Positions 11,821 to 24,330 of a stretch of DNA of 64,000 bases are shown here, piece after piece. The notes below the pieces were generated by a model. That model saw only the letters and a program-made list of their open reading frames with translations. It had not been told where the DNA came from and did no database searches. Location: NCBI RefSeq assembly GCF_019393635.1, contig NC_057867.1:68265492-68329491 (forward strand). Reading direction: 5' to 3'. The translations under genes were made by a program, and so were the position numbers. Every line of letters starts with the position of its first letter. The stretch's first letter is position 1. The stretch is from Dromiciops gliroides (Eukaryota; Chordata; Mammalia; Microbiotheria; Microbiotheriidae).

Positions 11821-12788
11821 ATGGCTGGTTGTGGTCTCTTGTACTTGAAGAGGACCAAAATGACACCACTGTGTTGGAGTCAGGTTACAGTGTGTCCAAC
11901 CCTGGTTGATCAGACCAATATGAGCTTGGAATGGGACTGCACATAGTAGGAGCTTAATAAATGCTCATGAAATGGATTTTGATTCTCTCTTGCTCATTCT
12001 TGTTCATTTACTTATTTTCCCTCTTCATCCTTATTAATCCCATCATGTTGGAAAAGAGTTCACATCAAGCAGGTGATAGGCAGGCCTACATTGGAACTGT
12101 TGGACGGGGAAACATTTGCGTTCCTATTCAAAATGAGAGAAAAGACAACCTGGGTGGTGGTGATGGGGTATCTATCCAAAGCCACAGCAGTTCCATGTAG
12201 TTAGTTGATGTTGTCTAAATATCAGTTGAAATTTATTAGAGCTTTGATACTGCCCAGAGTGCTAGAGAAACCTTTAATTTTTCCTGATTTCCCATGTTCT
12301 CTATAGTAGTGAAGGTATGGCTAGTTCATATTGGACTTTAAAATAATGAATCTTCTGTGTAAGGGCCCCAAAGTCATTAAGTGGTAAATCTATCATCTCC
12401 TGAGAATCTTAATCAACCTTTATAAGACATTATTCAAACAACCGTAATTTGAATTCTATATAAAGTTGAGGTTGTAATACCTTCTCTTAAAAGAGAAAGA
12501 CGAGACAAATAAACTGTGACTCACCATGTTTTGACATTTTATATCTGGTGACATCTGGTTTCTCATATATACTCAGAGTTGTAAGACACAATTTTAAGGT
12601 GGAAGCTAGGTGAATGGGATGGCTGCTTGAGACCTTTGTAAAAACCTCTGTTTGAACTTTCTCATCAACAGACTGTGAACTAAAAAAAGGAGATACTAAT
12701 TGAGCTTTTACTCCCAAAGTTTAGGATTCAGTCTTATAAGGATACAAGTGAAATGGAATTTCTTGGTTTTGGACTACAGGCTCTCATG
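11820..12788. other. Short interspersed repeat tail, then unrecognised sequence
   Basis: 11825-11930 ('acttgaagaggaccaaaatgac ... gatcagaccaatatgagc') also occurs antisense at 62.95-63.08 kb, so it is an interspersed repeat. 11960-12788 holds nothing I recognise. Confidence 0.45.
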
Positions 12789-12982
12789 CCATCACTACCA
12801 TTTTCTTTTTTTTTTCTCTTTCTTTTTTTTAGTGAGGCAATTGGGGTTAAGTGACTTGCCCAGGGTCACACAGCTAGTAAGTGTGAAGTGTCTGAGGCCG
12901 GATTTGAACTCAGGTACTCCTGACTCCAGGGCCAGAGATCTATCCACTGCGCCACCTAGCTGCCCCCATCACTACCATTTTC
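12789..12982 (-). mobile_element. WSINE1-like SINE with 17-bp target duplication
   Basis: Full antisense copy. Identical direct repeats ccatcactaccattttc (12789-12805, 12966-12982). Confidence 0.95.
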
Positions 12983-13735
12983 AAAAGACCAATCAGCTGC
13001 ACACACTGTAGTTTGCAGCTTCTGAATGAAAGGCTGTCTTAAGGTGCTCTAGAATGGGCTAGGGGATGGGGAACAAAATGGTTCCAAAGGCTCTGGAGTT
13101 CCTGAGAGTCCAGCTCTCATTCCCAGTCTGGTCCACTTTTTTCCCTAGGGTAAATGACCTGTGTAGCTATCCCTTCCAGCCTTCCTGCCTCCCTTCTCTC
13201 CATACTGGGGATGGGAGCTATGAGTTATGCACTGGGGGTGGCAACTGCTTCACCTATAACTAACTATCTTGTCAGTATCTTGTTTTCTAGCTCACCCACC
13301 AACATTGATATTTTGTGGGCAAGCTGGAAAAGAGGAAATTAATCACATTTTTAAAAATTCCAAAAAGAACACACCATTTTGGCTAAACAAGAGCCTAATT
13401 GAAAAGATTAAGGCTTCAGTGATGGGACTGAGTGTTGGCTCTGCTACTTCTACCTGTAGGCACATCGCTGACTCAGACACTTTATCGCTGGTGCTCGTCA
13501 GCCAATCAACAGAGAGCAGGAAGAAGGTGTAGGCACCGAATTTGCCTTCAAAAGCATACCAAACACTTCCTGGAGAAGTGCAGGCCCAAGACCTCCTCCA
13601 CGTTTGTGAGGAAAGTACTCTACTCACCTCAACTCCTTGATACCTTGAAACAAGGTATCTTGGAAAGTGAACTGTATTTGAATTCATATTTCTGATTTTC
13701 TGTGACTTTGGAGAAATAACTTAGATCGTGGGATT
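12983..13735. other. No gene recognised
   Basis: Overlapping 87- and 114-codon open frames on opposite strands (13343-13695) match no family I know and have no start or splice support. Confidence 0.4.
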
Positions 13736-14163
13736 TAGCAATGGAAGGGAAATTTGAGCTCTAGTCCAACACCCTAGTTTTACGAATTAGGAAACCAAGG
13801 TTCAGAGGGGTGAGGTGCCCTTTCCAAGGTCACACAGACAGCTGCAGAGCTGGGATTCGATTCCACGTCCTCCTCCTCCAAATCCAGTGCAAATGAGAGG
13901 GTTAGATTGGATGACATCTTTGTGGATGCATTAAGTTTTGTGGATGGATCCTTCAAGGCCCAGTTTGGTAACTACCTCCTCCATGAAGCCTTCCCTGATC
14001 ACTTGATCCCTTTTCTGAGTCACCTATTTTGTTCATACTTCTCACAGGGCACATATTGTTTTGTTTAATAGCTACTTGTATGCATTTCTTATCCCTTAAC
14101 CTGCATGTTAAGGTCTTTAAGTCAAGAAGAGACAGGAGGCAACAATGTGCCAGGTACGTCAAA
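13736..14163. mobile_element. MIR-type SINE (-) then L2 3' region (+)
   Basis: 13740-13885 'ggaaaccaaggttcagaggg ... gggattcgattccacgtcc' is antisense MIR. 13965-14163 'catgaagccttccctgatca' is sense L2. Confidence 0.6.
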
Positions 14164-14677
14164 CAACCTCTACCATCTTTTTTTTTTCTTATTTTTTTAA
14201 TCATAAAAGTATTTTGTTATTTTCCAGTTACATGTAGAGATAGTTTTCAACATTTGTTTTTATAGGATTTCTAGTTTCAATTTTTTCTCCCTCCCTCCCC
14301 TCCTTTCTCCCTCCCCAAGACAGCAAGTAATCTGATATAGGTTATGTATGTATAATCACATTAAACATATTTCTACATTAGTCATGCTGTGAAAGAAGAA
14401 TCAGAGCAAAAGTGAAAAACATCAAAAAAGAAAAACAAAAAAAAATAGAAATAGTATGGTTCAATCTGCATCTAGATGCCACAGTTCTTTTCTGGATGTG
14501 GAGAGCATTTTCCATCATGAGTCCTTTGGAACTATCTTGCTGAGAAGAGCCAAGTCTATGACAGTTGATCAACACACAATGTTGTTGATACTGTATATAA
14601 TGTTCTCCTGGTTCTGCTCATCTCACTCAGCATCAGTTCATGTAAGACCTTCCAGGTTTCTCAACCTCTACCATCTT
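14164..14677 (-). mobile_element. 5'-truncated L1 with 16-bp target duplication
   Basis: A T-rich start (poly-A, antisense) is followed by marsupial-type L1 3' UTR ('ctccctccccaagacagcaag', 'gttctcctggttctgctcat', 'cactcagcatcagttcatg'). The 16-bp repeat caacctctaccatctt flanks it exactly at 14164-14179 and 14662-14677. Confidence 0.93.
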
Positions 14678-15260
14678 AACCACCATCTTCCTTCAGATCC
14701 TGATGCAGATAGCCTAGGGCCTGAACCAAAGAGCCTTGGTAATGGCAGTGGCCTCAAAGCACCATACCTACTTGCAACCTAGCTCCCCACAGCTGTCAGA
14801 GGAGAGAAATCATTGTGGAAATAAAGTCCACTTACCACATCACCTCCAGCAACAGCTACTGACAAACTGCCACCAAAGGTCAGACTGGCATGGCATGATA
14901 ACCCTGGGAGTGGCAACACCCTTCCCTCTCCCTCTCCCCAAATTCCAGTCCTACTTCTGGCCCATCATCAGGGGAGGCAGATCCCGTCCATGAAGCAGAG
15001 GCTAAACATTCCCACCAAAAGCTAACCCACTTCCACACACTTGGGTACGCAAGCCAGCCTTGCTGAAGCAAGGCACAGCACCCTGAGGGAGAGACAGGAG
15101 GCTGCATGTGCCACACGAGTCAGATCACCATCACCATTTTGACCATCGTGTTCCCTCTGACCCTTATGGAGATGTCCCAGGACGCCAGACCTAAGAGACA
15201 TTGCAGTAGTCATGCTTCCAGCCCAGTGCCCTCAGTCATCATTTGAGGAAGAGGAGAGGC
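14678..15260 (+). other. Unassigned; possible upstream part of the YBX3-like pseudogene
   Basis: The plus frame near 14715 reads 'GPEPKSLGNGSG', loosely like the N-terminal low-complexity region of YBX3. The rest up to 15260 does not translate convincingly. It could be 5' UTR of a retrocopy, a rearranged piece or unrelated DNA. Confidence 0.25.
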
Positions 15261-15374
15261 AGCCTGGCAGCTGCTGCTGAAGGGGCTACTGCCATACCTT
15301 CTAAAGACCCCGAAAGTAAAGTTCTCACCACCAAAGTCCTTGGTACTGTCAAGTGATTCAACATTAGAAACTGA
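15261..15374 (+). pseudogene. YBX3-like (Y-box/cold-shock protein) processed pseudogene fragment
   Basis: The plus-strand frame encodes SLAAAAEG... and then [12 protein letters not shown], stop, FNIRN. This matches the Ala-rich linker and the first strand of a vertebrate Y-box cold-shock domain (family form [21 protein letters not shown]). The invariant Trp codon is TGA at 15354-15356, and a second in-frame stop follows NIRN. Similarity ends at an (AT)n run (15375-15392). The KVL start and Ala tract favour YBX3 over YBX1. The match crosses the exon-joined linker/domain region without an intron, consistent with a retrocopy. It is dead. Confidence 0.7.
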
Positions 15375-15525
15375 TTATATATATATATATATGGATATTA
15401 CCTTCTGCGTTAGAATGTGAATTCACTGAAAGCGGGACCATTGTATCCTCAGTGCTTAGTACCAGGTTGTGTACACAGTAAGTGCTTAATAAATAAATGC
15501 TTCATTTGTTTATTAGTTTATTCAT
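15375..15525 (+). repeat. (AT)n microsatellite and an L2 3' end
   Basis: 15375-15392 is (at)n. 15400-15515 'gaatgtgaattcactgaaagc ... agtgcttaataaataaatgc' is the L2 3' terminus, sense. Confidence 0.65.
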
Positions 15526-16330
15526 TCATTCATTTATTCATTTGATCATGACTATTCTGGAAGCTAGGGCTTTGCCTCTTAACTATATGTTGAATGAAGG
15601 AAGACTCAGATGAACTTCTAGTTTTCTTAAATAAAGCCATGCTTTTCATAAAATCTGAGTAGTTCTGACATGATGTGGGTGTTCTTAGGTTAGCAAGCTT
15701 CATTGGATAGAGGTGAGAAAGCTCTGCTTGTTTTGAAACGATCACAGCATCCAGAAGAGTCTGCCTCAGAATGAGTGAAAGTGAGCAGCCTCCTCCTTTT
15801 ATCAAAGCAGCTTAGTTGGGGAGGATAGAATTCAAATCTTTGAATAGATGGCCCTTCACCTTTTGGTCATATGTGACATGTCTGTGGCACCTTCCAACTG
15901 GCCATCTGTATCCCATATGTCCACAAAAATCATTTGTCTTCATGTTCACGGATGGACAAAGAGGAAAAAGAATTGCTACCTCTCTGGACTTTGGTTTCCT
16001 CTTCTGTATAATGAAGAAGGAAATAAAGATCTCAGGTTAGAATAATGAGGCAAATCTACTAAGGAGAAACCTAACAAGAATAAAGGTAAAGTCCAACACT
16101 AGGATTGAAAAATTAAATTTCACAAGTATAGGAAAGAGTAGGCAGAGCAAGATAGCAATTTGTCTGAAAAGCATCTGGGAATCTGAGTGGACCACAGGCT
16201 CCAAAAGTGTGATATGGCAGCCAAAAAACCAAATGTGATCTCAAGGTACATTAGGAGAGACAAAGAATCCCAAACAAGGAAAGTAATGATTCAAGTGAAC
16301 TTTGTCTTGGTCTCTTGCCTCAACTGGAAT
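15526..16330. other. No gene recognised
   Basis: A short CORE-SINE-like piece lies at about 15950-16025. Nothing else is identified; open frames under 95 codons are not supported. Confidence 0.4.
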
Positions 16331-16780
16331 ATCATTCAATTCTGAATTGAATAAAAAAATCACCTTTTAGGAAGAGCCTGGATAAGCTGGAAAGGATCAA
16401 GAAGAAGGTAACCGGAACTGTGAAGGGCCTCAAGATCATGCTACTGGATCAGGTGAAGCAACTAGAAATGTTTAGCCTGGAGAAGAGAATACAGTATTTC
16501 AAGGCTTGTCCTGTGAAAGAAGGAGGAGAATTATTCTTTTTGCTTCAAGGGGGCAGAAATCCGAGCCACAGGTCAAAGTTGTAGAAGCAGATTTTGGCTC
16601 AGTGGAAGGAAACATTTCCTAACAATTATAGCTGTCCCAAAATAGAATGGGCTGCATTTAGGAGATTCTCAAGCAAAAGCTTGATGACCAATGGCCGAGG
16701 ATTCTTGCTCCCATATGGATGAGACTAGATGGTTTCATAGGTCCCTTTCAACTCTGAGATTCTGGGACTCAGGGAAGGAC
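16331..16780 (+). mobile_element. CR1/L3 LINE 3' end (sense)
   Basis: Contains the family's ordered 3' blocks: 'agaagaaggtaaccggaact', 'agcctggagaagagaatac', 'ggaaggaaacatttcctaac', 'agctgtcccaaaatagaatgggctgc', 'ggtccctttcaactctgag'. Confidence 0.8.
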
Positions 16781-17646
16781 TTTAACGAGGTTTTCTTGAA
16801 GATGGCTTCCCACTCTAATGTCCTATTGCCAAGAAGTCAAATGTACAGCATAGAAAACTTTCTGTATTTTTCAAGGATGTTCCTTAACATTTTTTTCTGG
16901 AAGGAAAACCAAAAACAACAACTCAAATATGTAATTTTTTGGCGGGAAGACTTTGTATCCTTTTCCCTGGAAACATTTGTTTCTCAGATTAGAGGAAGGA
17001 ATGCTTCCCTTGACCTAGTTCTAAAACCCTCCCTTCCTGGACATGAAGGTCAAGAGACAACACAAAGCCTGAATTGTCTTCAGAGAGGGCAAACAAGTTG
17101 TACATTTGAAAGAAATTATAAATTATAAATAAAATAAGATGTCCCATTAACCGTGTGCCCAAATCCCATCCTGCAATTTCTTGTTGCTCTCTAGTTGTGA
17201 TTTGACAAACTCAAAAGCCCTAAAGAGGCAGCTATAGTAGCTAGTGGGCATAGTCAGAAGACTTGAGTTTGAGTTCCATCCAGGTCACTTAGCAGCTGTT
17301 TGGTGGTGGGTAAATCATTTCACCCATTTGGGCTATTCACCTGTGATACAGAGGATCAGGATCCCTGTCCTGCCCTGCCCTCTCCTACCTGCCTACCTAC
17401 TGTCCTGGGTTTCTGGGAGGCTCAAACCAGACTTTGGGTGTGGAAGGCTTTGTAAATTTTGTCAAGCCCTCTATGTCTGCAGGGTTAACAAGGAAAGGAA
17501 AGAATGTAAGCAGAAGAAATAGCAGTTGTAAAACTGCACAGACGTGGTTTCTTTAAAAATCCAAGAACGTCATTACCTGAAAATTGCACATGGGATGGCT
17601 CTTCTTTTTTCTTTCCTTTGTTATTATTAAGGTGACAAAAATCAAC
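16781..17646. other. Unrecognised DNA and a CORE-SINE
   Basis: About 17225-17460 is a decayed sense CORE-SINE. The 145-codon frame starting near 16691 runs out of the CR1/L3 end and is not a gene. Confidence 0.45.
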
Positions 17647-17811
17647 AAAGATGCACATGGGGGGGCAGGGCAATGAGGGTTAAGTGACTTGCCCAAGGTC
17701 ACAAAGCTAGTAAGTGTCAAGTGTCTGAAGCTGGCTTTGAACTCAAGTCCTCCTGAATCCAGGGGCAGTGCTTTATCCACTGCGCCACCTAGCTGCCCCA
17801 AAGATACACAT
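17647..17811 (-). mobile_element. WSINE1-like SINE lacking a long tail
   Basis: The antisense body 17659-17799 starts with a G-run instead of poly-T. Direct repeats aaagat(g/a)cacat lie at 17647-17658 and 17800-17811. Confidence 0.9.
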
Positions 17812-20329
17812 TTCTATATTCAAAGAATGGAAAAAAGAGGATTATATACAAAACTATGAGCTTCTATTACTTACAGTTTGGTGTCATTCACAGTAGTAGC
17901 GACACTGCCCTTCTTGTCTGTGTCCCCTTTTGAACTTGGGATTTTCATAGATTCCAAAAATGTCACAGCTCAGAAGAGGCCCACTTCTTCTGACAGCAAC
18001 AGGCTGCCCCACCTATATGTTGGGCTTTAGGTAAAGAAAGGAAGTGGGCTGGTTCTCCTCACAGACCATGACCACTACTTGGAGTCTCACCCATCACATT
18101 GGTGTTGGAAACAAAAAGGGCAACTGTGGGACATTAGACACATGGGGGAAACTGAGGCCTAAGAAGTGAAACAACTGGCCCATGGTCAGAAAACGAGTTG
18201 TTTTTATGGCCAGGACTAGACTTTTGGCATTCTGACTCCAGGAGGAAAGCCATTCCTCCCCTTGTTTTCATAGCCACTACCTTTGCCTTGATAAGACTTC
18301 TGTTGGAATTCCTGGTATATGGAAGAGTTCCTTCCCACAGCACAGTGACTGCAATGTCTAGCTCTGTTTTTCCACTTTAATGGATTCAGTCATTCAATAG
18401 TCAATAGCAAGCATCAACTAGGCGATTTAATTCTGCAACATCAAAAAGTGGGTATTTTATAATTGTGTTCCTTTTTACTCACTTTCTGCCCAGGCAGAAG
18501 TCTTTGGAAATGTCGCTTTCCATTACAAAGTTTGAGTGCTTATGCAGTGGCCAGATGATTGGGGGGTTGTAACTGGAGAAGTCACAACTTTGAAATATGA
18601 TTTCTAGCAGGACCCCACTTCTGGTTATTGAATATCCAGCCTTGTTTCTGGCATTAATCAATTAAGGCTCTTACTGCCCCAAAGCAGTAGAAAGCTGGAG
18701 AATCATTAGCACTTCATCTGGGAAACAGGGCCTTGTCAGCAAAGAATAAGAGATTGGGGCCCATATGGGCCTTTAAAAGGGAGCACATTTATCAGGTCAC
18801 TGAAGGAAAGGTTGGTGTAACTGTCAAGGACTCTATCAACTTCCAGGTCATATCAATTAGTCGCAGTGCTAGCTTACAGACTGGAACTAACTGGTATCAC
18901 TGAGGGAAGACAAACTGGCGTTTCCCATGAATTTTAAGGGAAATTTTCATGTTTGCTTTTGGTACATGCAACTAAGTGGGAAGTCTGTGACTGCTTCCAT
19001 GGAATGGATGATAGATGATAGTTAATGCTTCCAGACAGGGAGATTCATAATATACTTCCATGTCCATCTCACACGATTCTCTAAATAGCTCTGGGAAGTA
19101 AGGACAGAAAATGTGGTGGTCTCCATTTTAGAGATTAGAAAACTGAGGCTCAGGGAGAGGAGGCACATTGCCCGAGGTGCCACAGGTGGTGACTGGCAGA
19201 GCAGAGACTCCAGCTCAGGTTTTCTGACCTCCAGGTGCAGTGTTCTTTTCCTTCCATCATTCTTGTGTGCATATTAGTGTGAAAGCTGAACTGAGAGACA
19301 CGGTTGGCCCTCAGGCAAACTGCAAAGTCAGTCAGTTTCTTTTGATGTTTCTCCAATTGCCCCTTTCTGTGCCCATCTGCCTCTGGCTTCATCTCCCCAA
19401 GGGTCCTAATGTCCTGTGGGGCCATCTATCTACAGGTCCCCTGGCCAGGTTTATCCTTTCCATAATCTGAACGGCATGTTCCAAGGCTCTCTTCTTTTCC
19501 ATCTGGGGTGAGATAGCTTTGCAAGATCCACCGAGCTAACTCACATCTGAAAAACCAGCTCAGTGACTTCTCTGAGGTCACACAAAATTTTCTTAGGGGA
19601 GGTGGCGCTAGGACTCAGGTCTGGCCAAATCTATTGTGAAAAACTCATGCATTTTGGGGTAGCTTGTCCTCCTTCTCCTCCCACCCCATCCTTCTCTCTA
19701 GATATCATGAATAGTGGCAAGAATGCTGAATTTAGGGTCTGAAAACCCGGATTTGAATCTCAGTTCTGATTCCTACTGACTTTGGGCAAACTATGTTACT
19801 TCTGTGTCATCTGTAAAATGAAGGGGTTGACCTTGTTGACCTTCAAGGTCCATGATTCTTTGCTTCTTATGGTTATTACAGCCTACTGTGTTGTCATTTA
19901 AGGAAAGGATAGATTTGAAAAGGGTACTCCTGTAAATCAATGCCCCTGACACAAGAAGGGTATTAAAACAAAGTGGTAGTGGCTGATGGGGGATAGTTTT
20001 GGCCAGGATGACCTTCAAATTGCCATTCAAGTAACACTCCAGCCAGGCACCTGCTCTGCTTTACTTGGCGCAAGGCTACCTTTAAAGGGAGCAAGTAATA
20101 GTGCAAACACTGACTTTGATGTTCAACTCTGTGACCTTGCTAAAGCTTCCCTAGGCCTCAGTTTCCTCATCCGCAAAACGAAGGGGTTGGACTATATCGT
20201 CTCCAAGATGCCTCCCAGTTCCAAATTCTATGACTCTATTTACTGTCCAAAAATGGAATCCTTGCATCTTTAAAATAAGTGTCAAGAAGCAAATGCATCT
20301 TGGGAATTGGGCAAGACTGAGACTTGGGT
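17812..20329. other. Intergenic, MIR-type fragments only
   Basis: MIR pieces lie at about 18110-18250 (-), 19020-19240 (-), 19690-19860 (+) and 20085-20240 (+). The rest, including 18260-19000, holds nothing recognised. Confidence 0.5.
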
Positions 20330-22225
20330 ATCAGTCAGTTACACAGCATTTATTATGTACCAAACACTGGGCTAAGTGTTAGAAACATAAAGAAAGGCAA
20401 AAATAGTACCCCTGTTCACAGAGAGCCCACATGCTAATGGACGAGATGTTATGTAAATGACTAAGTACATACAAGATACAGACAGAGAAGATGGAAGGTC
20501 ATCACAGATGGGAAGAAGTCGAAGAGTGTGTGTGTGTGTGGGGGGGGCAGGAGTAGCCTCTTGTCAAAGGTAGGACCTGAAGTAAGCCAGGAAAGCTAAG
20601 AGGTGGACATGAGGAGGGAGAGCATCCTTGGCATGGGATACAGTCAGTGCAAAGGCACAGAGGTAGGAAATAGAGTGGTGCATGTGAATAACAGCAAGTG
20701 GGCCAGTGGAGCTGGACCGTGGAACACAATTTAAGAAGCCTGGCAAGGTAGGAAGGAGTTGCTTTGTGAAGAACTAGGAACGTCTACCAGAGGACTTTAC
20801 ATTTTATCCACAAGGTAACATATCTAAAGGAGGTTTGTTGTTTTTTTCAGTAGGGGAAGTGACACAGTTACACATGTGTTTTAGGAAAATCACTTGTGGC
20901 AGCTGAGTGGAGAATGGACTGGAGGGGGATAAACTTGAAGGAGAGAGACAGATAAGGAGGTTATTGTAGTAGTCCAAGTGAAAGGTGATGAGGGCATACA
21001 CTAAGATGGAGACTGTGAATGGAGAGGAGACATACACGAGAGATGTTGTGAAGGTACAAATAAAAGAACAGGCAACAGATTAGATATGCAAGGTAAGTTT
21101 GAGCGACAGGTTAAGCATGACACCAGGGAGCGGCATCTGGATCATTGGGAGGATGGTGGTACTTCAGACAGTAGGAAAGTTGGGAAAGGGGAAGGGAGGA
21201 GGGGACAAAGATAAATGAGTTTTGCTTTTGACCAGGCCATCAAACTTGAGATACCTTTGGGACAAGTAGTTAGAGATCTCTAAGAAACAGTTGGTAAGAT
21301 GGAACTGGAGCTCAGGGGACAGATGAGGGCTAGATGAGAGATAAGGCTCTGGAGACCATCTGTCTAGAGATAACTGACCACACAGGAGCCAATGAGATAA
21401 TTAAGAGAGATAGCAGAGAGGGAGAAGATTGCCCAGGACAGAGCCTTGAGGGACACCCATGGTTCGTGGGTATGACCTAGATGAAGATATATCAAAGAAG
21501 AATGAGAAGCAGTGGTCAGATAGGCAGGAGGAGAACCAGTAGAGAACAATGGCAGAGTCAGGGAGAGTATTCAGGAGGAGATGGTAATCATTAATGTTAG
21601 AGGCCATAGAGAGATGAAGAAAAGTTAATATTAAGAAAACACTATTAGATTTGTCAAGTAAGAGATCATTAGTACCTTTGGAGAGAGCAGTTTCGGTTGA
21701 ACAATAAGGTTGGAAGCTAGACTGCAGAAGACATAGAAACGAGGAAGAGGAGAGCAAGTGGAGGCATCTAGAGGGGACAGCTTTTTCTAAATTATTGCTA
21801 CTTATATATTAAAGGCTATTTATAAAATAATGACTATTGTACCTGTTTTGGCAGTATTTTTATTAATCAGTATTGAATATCAGTAAAGTATTGACTGAAT
21901 GGCAGTCACCAGAAGCAGAAAAGGCCCAGCATCAAGTTTTCTCTCAGAGGGAGAGCACATGGCCTACCAACCTATACTGTCCTAAGAGAAGAGTGAACAC
22001 AAAGAGTGTGGACAGCTTTTTCAAGGAATTTGGCTGAGTAGGGGAGAAGAGATATTGAATGACAGCTAACAGAGATGGTTGGATCAAAGGAGGACTTTTT
22101 AAGGACAGAGGAGATGTGGGTATGACTGTAGGTAGCAAGGAAGGGGCCATTAGATAGGGAGAGAATAGTGATGAAAGAGGGAAATTTGATGAAGATGAGA
22201 GGTGTGGAATCAAGGGTGCATTAAG
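20330..22225 (-). mobile_element. L2 LINE, long antisense copy with decayed reverse transcriptase
   Basis: On the minus strand 21757-21401 keeps reverse transcriptase landmarks: 'LSWFSSYLSD'-like, then MGVPQGSVLG. The order of blocks matches the L2 copies elsewhere in the window. Stops and shifts make it inactive. A short (tg)n/(g)n tract at 20526-20547 lies inside it. Confidence 0.85.
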
Positions 22226-22900
22226 TCAGGCATGCTTTGTTATCAGTAAAGTTTTCCATTTAGTATTCAGCTGTGCAAAGTTCAGTTCATATCTAAGTTT
22301 GGAGAGGCTCTTTGCCAGGTTGGCTGTAGGGTGATGATTTTTTTCAGTCATAGAAACTCTTGAAAACCACATGTCATATGAAGATCAGTTGAAAGAATGG
22401 AGAAGACTCAGGGCAGACATGATAGCCGTGTTCAAATACAATATTCAAGGAGGGCCATTATAATATAAAAGATTTAAAGCTGAAGCCATCCAGTCCCATG
22501 ACCTCTTTTTATAAATGAGGGGAGTGATAGTCAGATGGGCTGAGTAAGTGACTTTGCCAAAGTCACACTGCTGAGTGAGAGGCAGACCTGTAACCTGCTG
22601 TTCCTGACTCCAAATCCACTATTCTTTGTATTTTGAAAAGGGTTGATTTGGTTTTGGCCCTAGAGGCTAGAATGAATAGCAATAGGCAGAAATTGAAAAG
22701 GGGTTGATTTAGGCTTGATGTTGGAGAAGACTTCCTAGAGCTGTCCCTAAGGGGACCAGGCTACTTTGGGAAGCAAGCCACTTGCCAGGCATGTTGTAGT
22801 AGGCATTCACATATGTATAGTTTGAACTAGATTTGTCCCTGAAATTCCTTCCAACCCTGAAATTCTGTAATGCCCATTTATATAAAACCTTGTGATCTGT
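22226..22900 (+). mobile_element. CR1/L3 3' end (sense), split by an antisense MIR
   Basis: CR1/L3 blocks at 22340-22460 and 22660-22870 ('ttgatttaggcttgatgttgg', 'ccttccaaccctgaaattctg'). The MIR piece at 22470-22620 sits between them. Confidence 0.6.
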
Positions 22901-24330
22901 CAGTGGAAGGAGCACCCACATCAATGACATGGCCTCTTCAAATACTCCACGGGGGGCTGAGCACTGTGTACTTGTTGCATGGGGTCAAGGAAAGACTGTC
23001 AAAATAGTATCAATTCTTCTCCAGTTCCTGACCTGCACAAAGTGTACTGTACAGAACCTTTTGAAAATCTCAGGTGATCACAGATAGGACTCTACGTAAG
23101 TAGGACATCAGTTGTCTTATGATGTGGGACAGCATGATCTTCCTGCATGGGGGAGTATGTGTTGTGTAAACAAAACAAAAACTAGATTAGTCCAAAATTG
23201 GCCTGGCTGAAAAACTTCTCCTCTTGTGAAAAGGAGAGCACTGGATTTGGGAAAAAACATTGGGTTCCAATCTTGGCTCCGCTACTTAAAGCCTGGGTGA
23301 CTTTGGACAAATCCCTTTTGCTTCTCTGGGCCTCAGTTTCCTCACTGTAAAATGAGAGGTTTAGACCAAATGATCTCCAAGATCCCTGCTCTTCATCTTC
23401 TTACCTCAAGCTCTAGGAATCACAGCCTTCAGTTTTATGCTAGCTATGGTAGTCAAACGAACACTACGCAAAGAGGAAGGAGACCTGGGTTCAAGTTCCT
23501 TTCTCTGCCACACACCTGCTGGATGATTCTGGACAAGTCAGTCTCTCTGGGCTTCAGTTTCTGTATCTGGAAAGTAAAGCACAACAACAACAAACCCCTC
23601 ACTTGCCTGTAGCTGAGTTTAGGAGGTGAGGTTCCCTCTAGCTCTAGAGTCAATGATTCTATCACAGATTCCGTCACAGTCCCAATTGGGGAGGTGGATT
23701 TCCTGGCCCTAGCTCTTGCAGGGAGCTGTTCTATATCCCTGAAACTACAGGTTTCTAGCTTCTGAACTTGCTGACATTTAAAACCAGGGAGGTCTTCAGA
23801 AAGTGGAGCCAACTATTTATCTGCTGTGGTATAAATCTCTACATGAATCCCCATACTCATTTGCTAGACTGAAAAATTCCTTCACTTGGAGAGGGGCTGG
23901 CTATAGTTTCCTGAGAATAAATAGACAATCTAGGTGAAGAAGCTTCCTGTACCAATGCTCTCTGTAATTTACAGTTTCAGTAAATTTTCCTTGGGTAATA
24001 ACAGGTTAAGGGACTTGCTCAGGGTCACACAGCCAGTATTATGTCAGTAGCAGGATTTGAATCTGGATCTTCCTGGTTTTGAGGTTGGCTCTTTATCAAC
24101 TACTCTGTGTTGCTTCTCTCTGGAAGGGCATAAAACTGATTCACAAGAAAATTAATTATTCAAGACCCCCGGGGGAGGTGAGCTCTTTGAAGGCAGAAAA
24201 ATCTTTGTTTTAAAATCACCAGAACCTAGCACACAGTAGACACTTAATAAATGCTTACTGAATGAATAAATGAGGCAGTTTGATCACATGATCTCTGAGG
24301 TGTCTTACCAGCTCTAAAATTCCAAGATTC
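22901..24330. other. Intergenic with CORE-SINE and L2 pieces
   Basis: Sense CORE-SINEs at about 23230-23400 and 23460-23660, antisense MIR at 23985-24110, L2 3' end at 24175-24270. No gene seen. Confidence 0.5.

Noticed and set aside
16691-17128. 145-codon open frame
   Set aside because: Its start lies in the CR1/L3 3' end and the rest has no family match.
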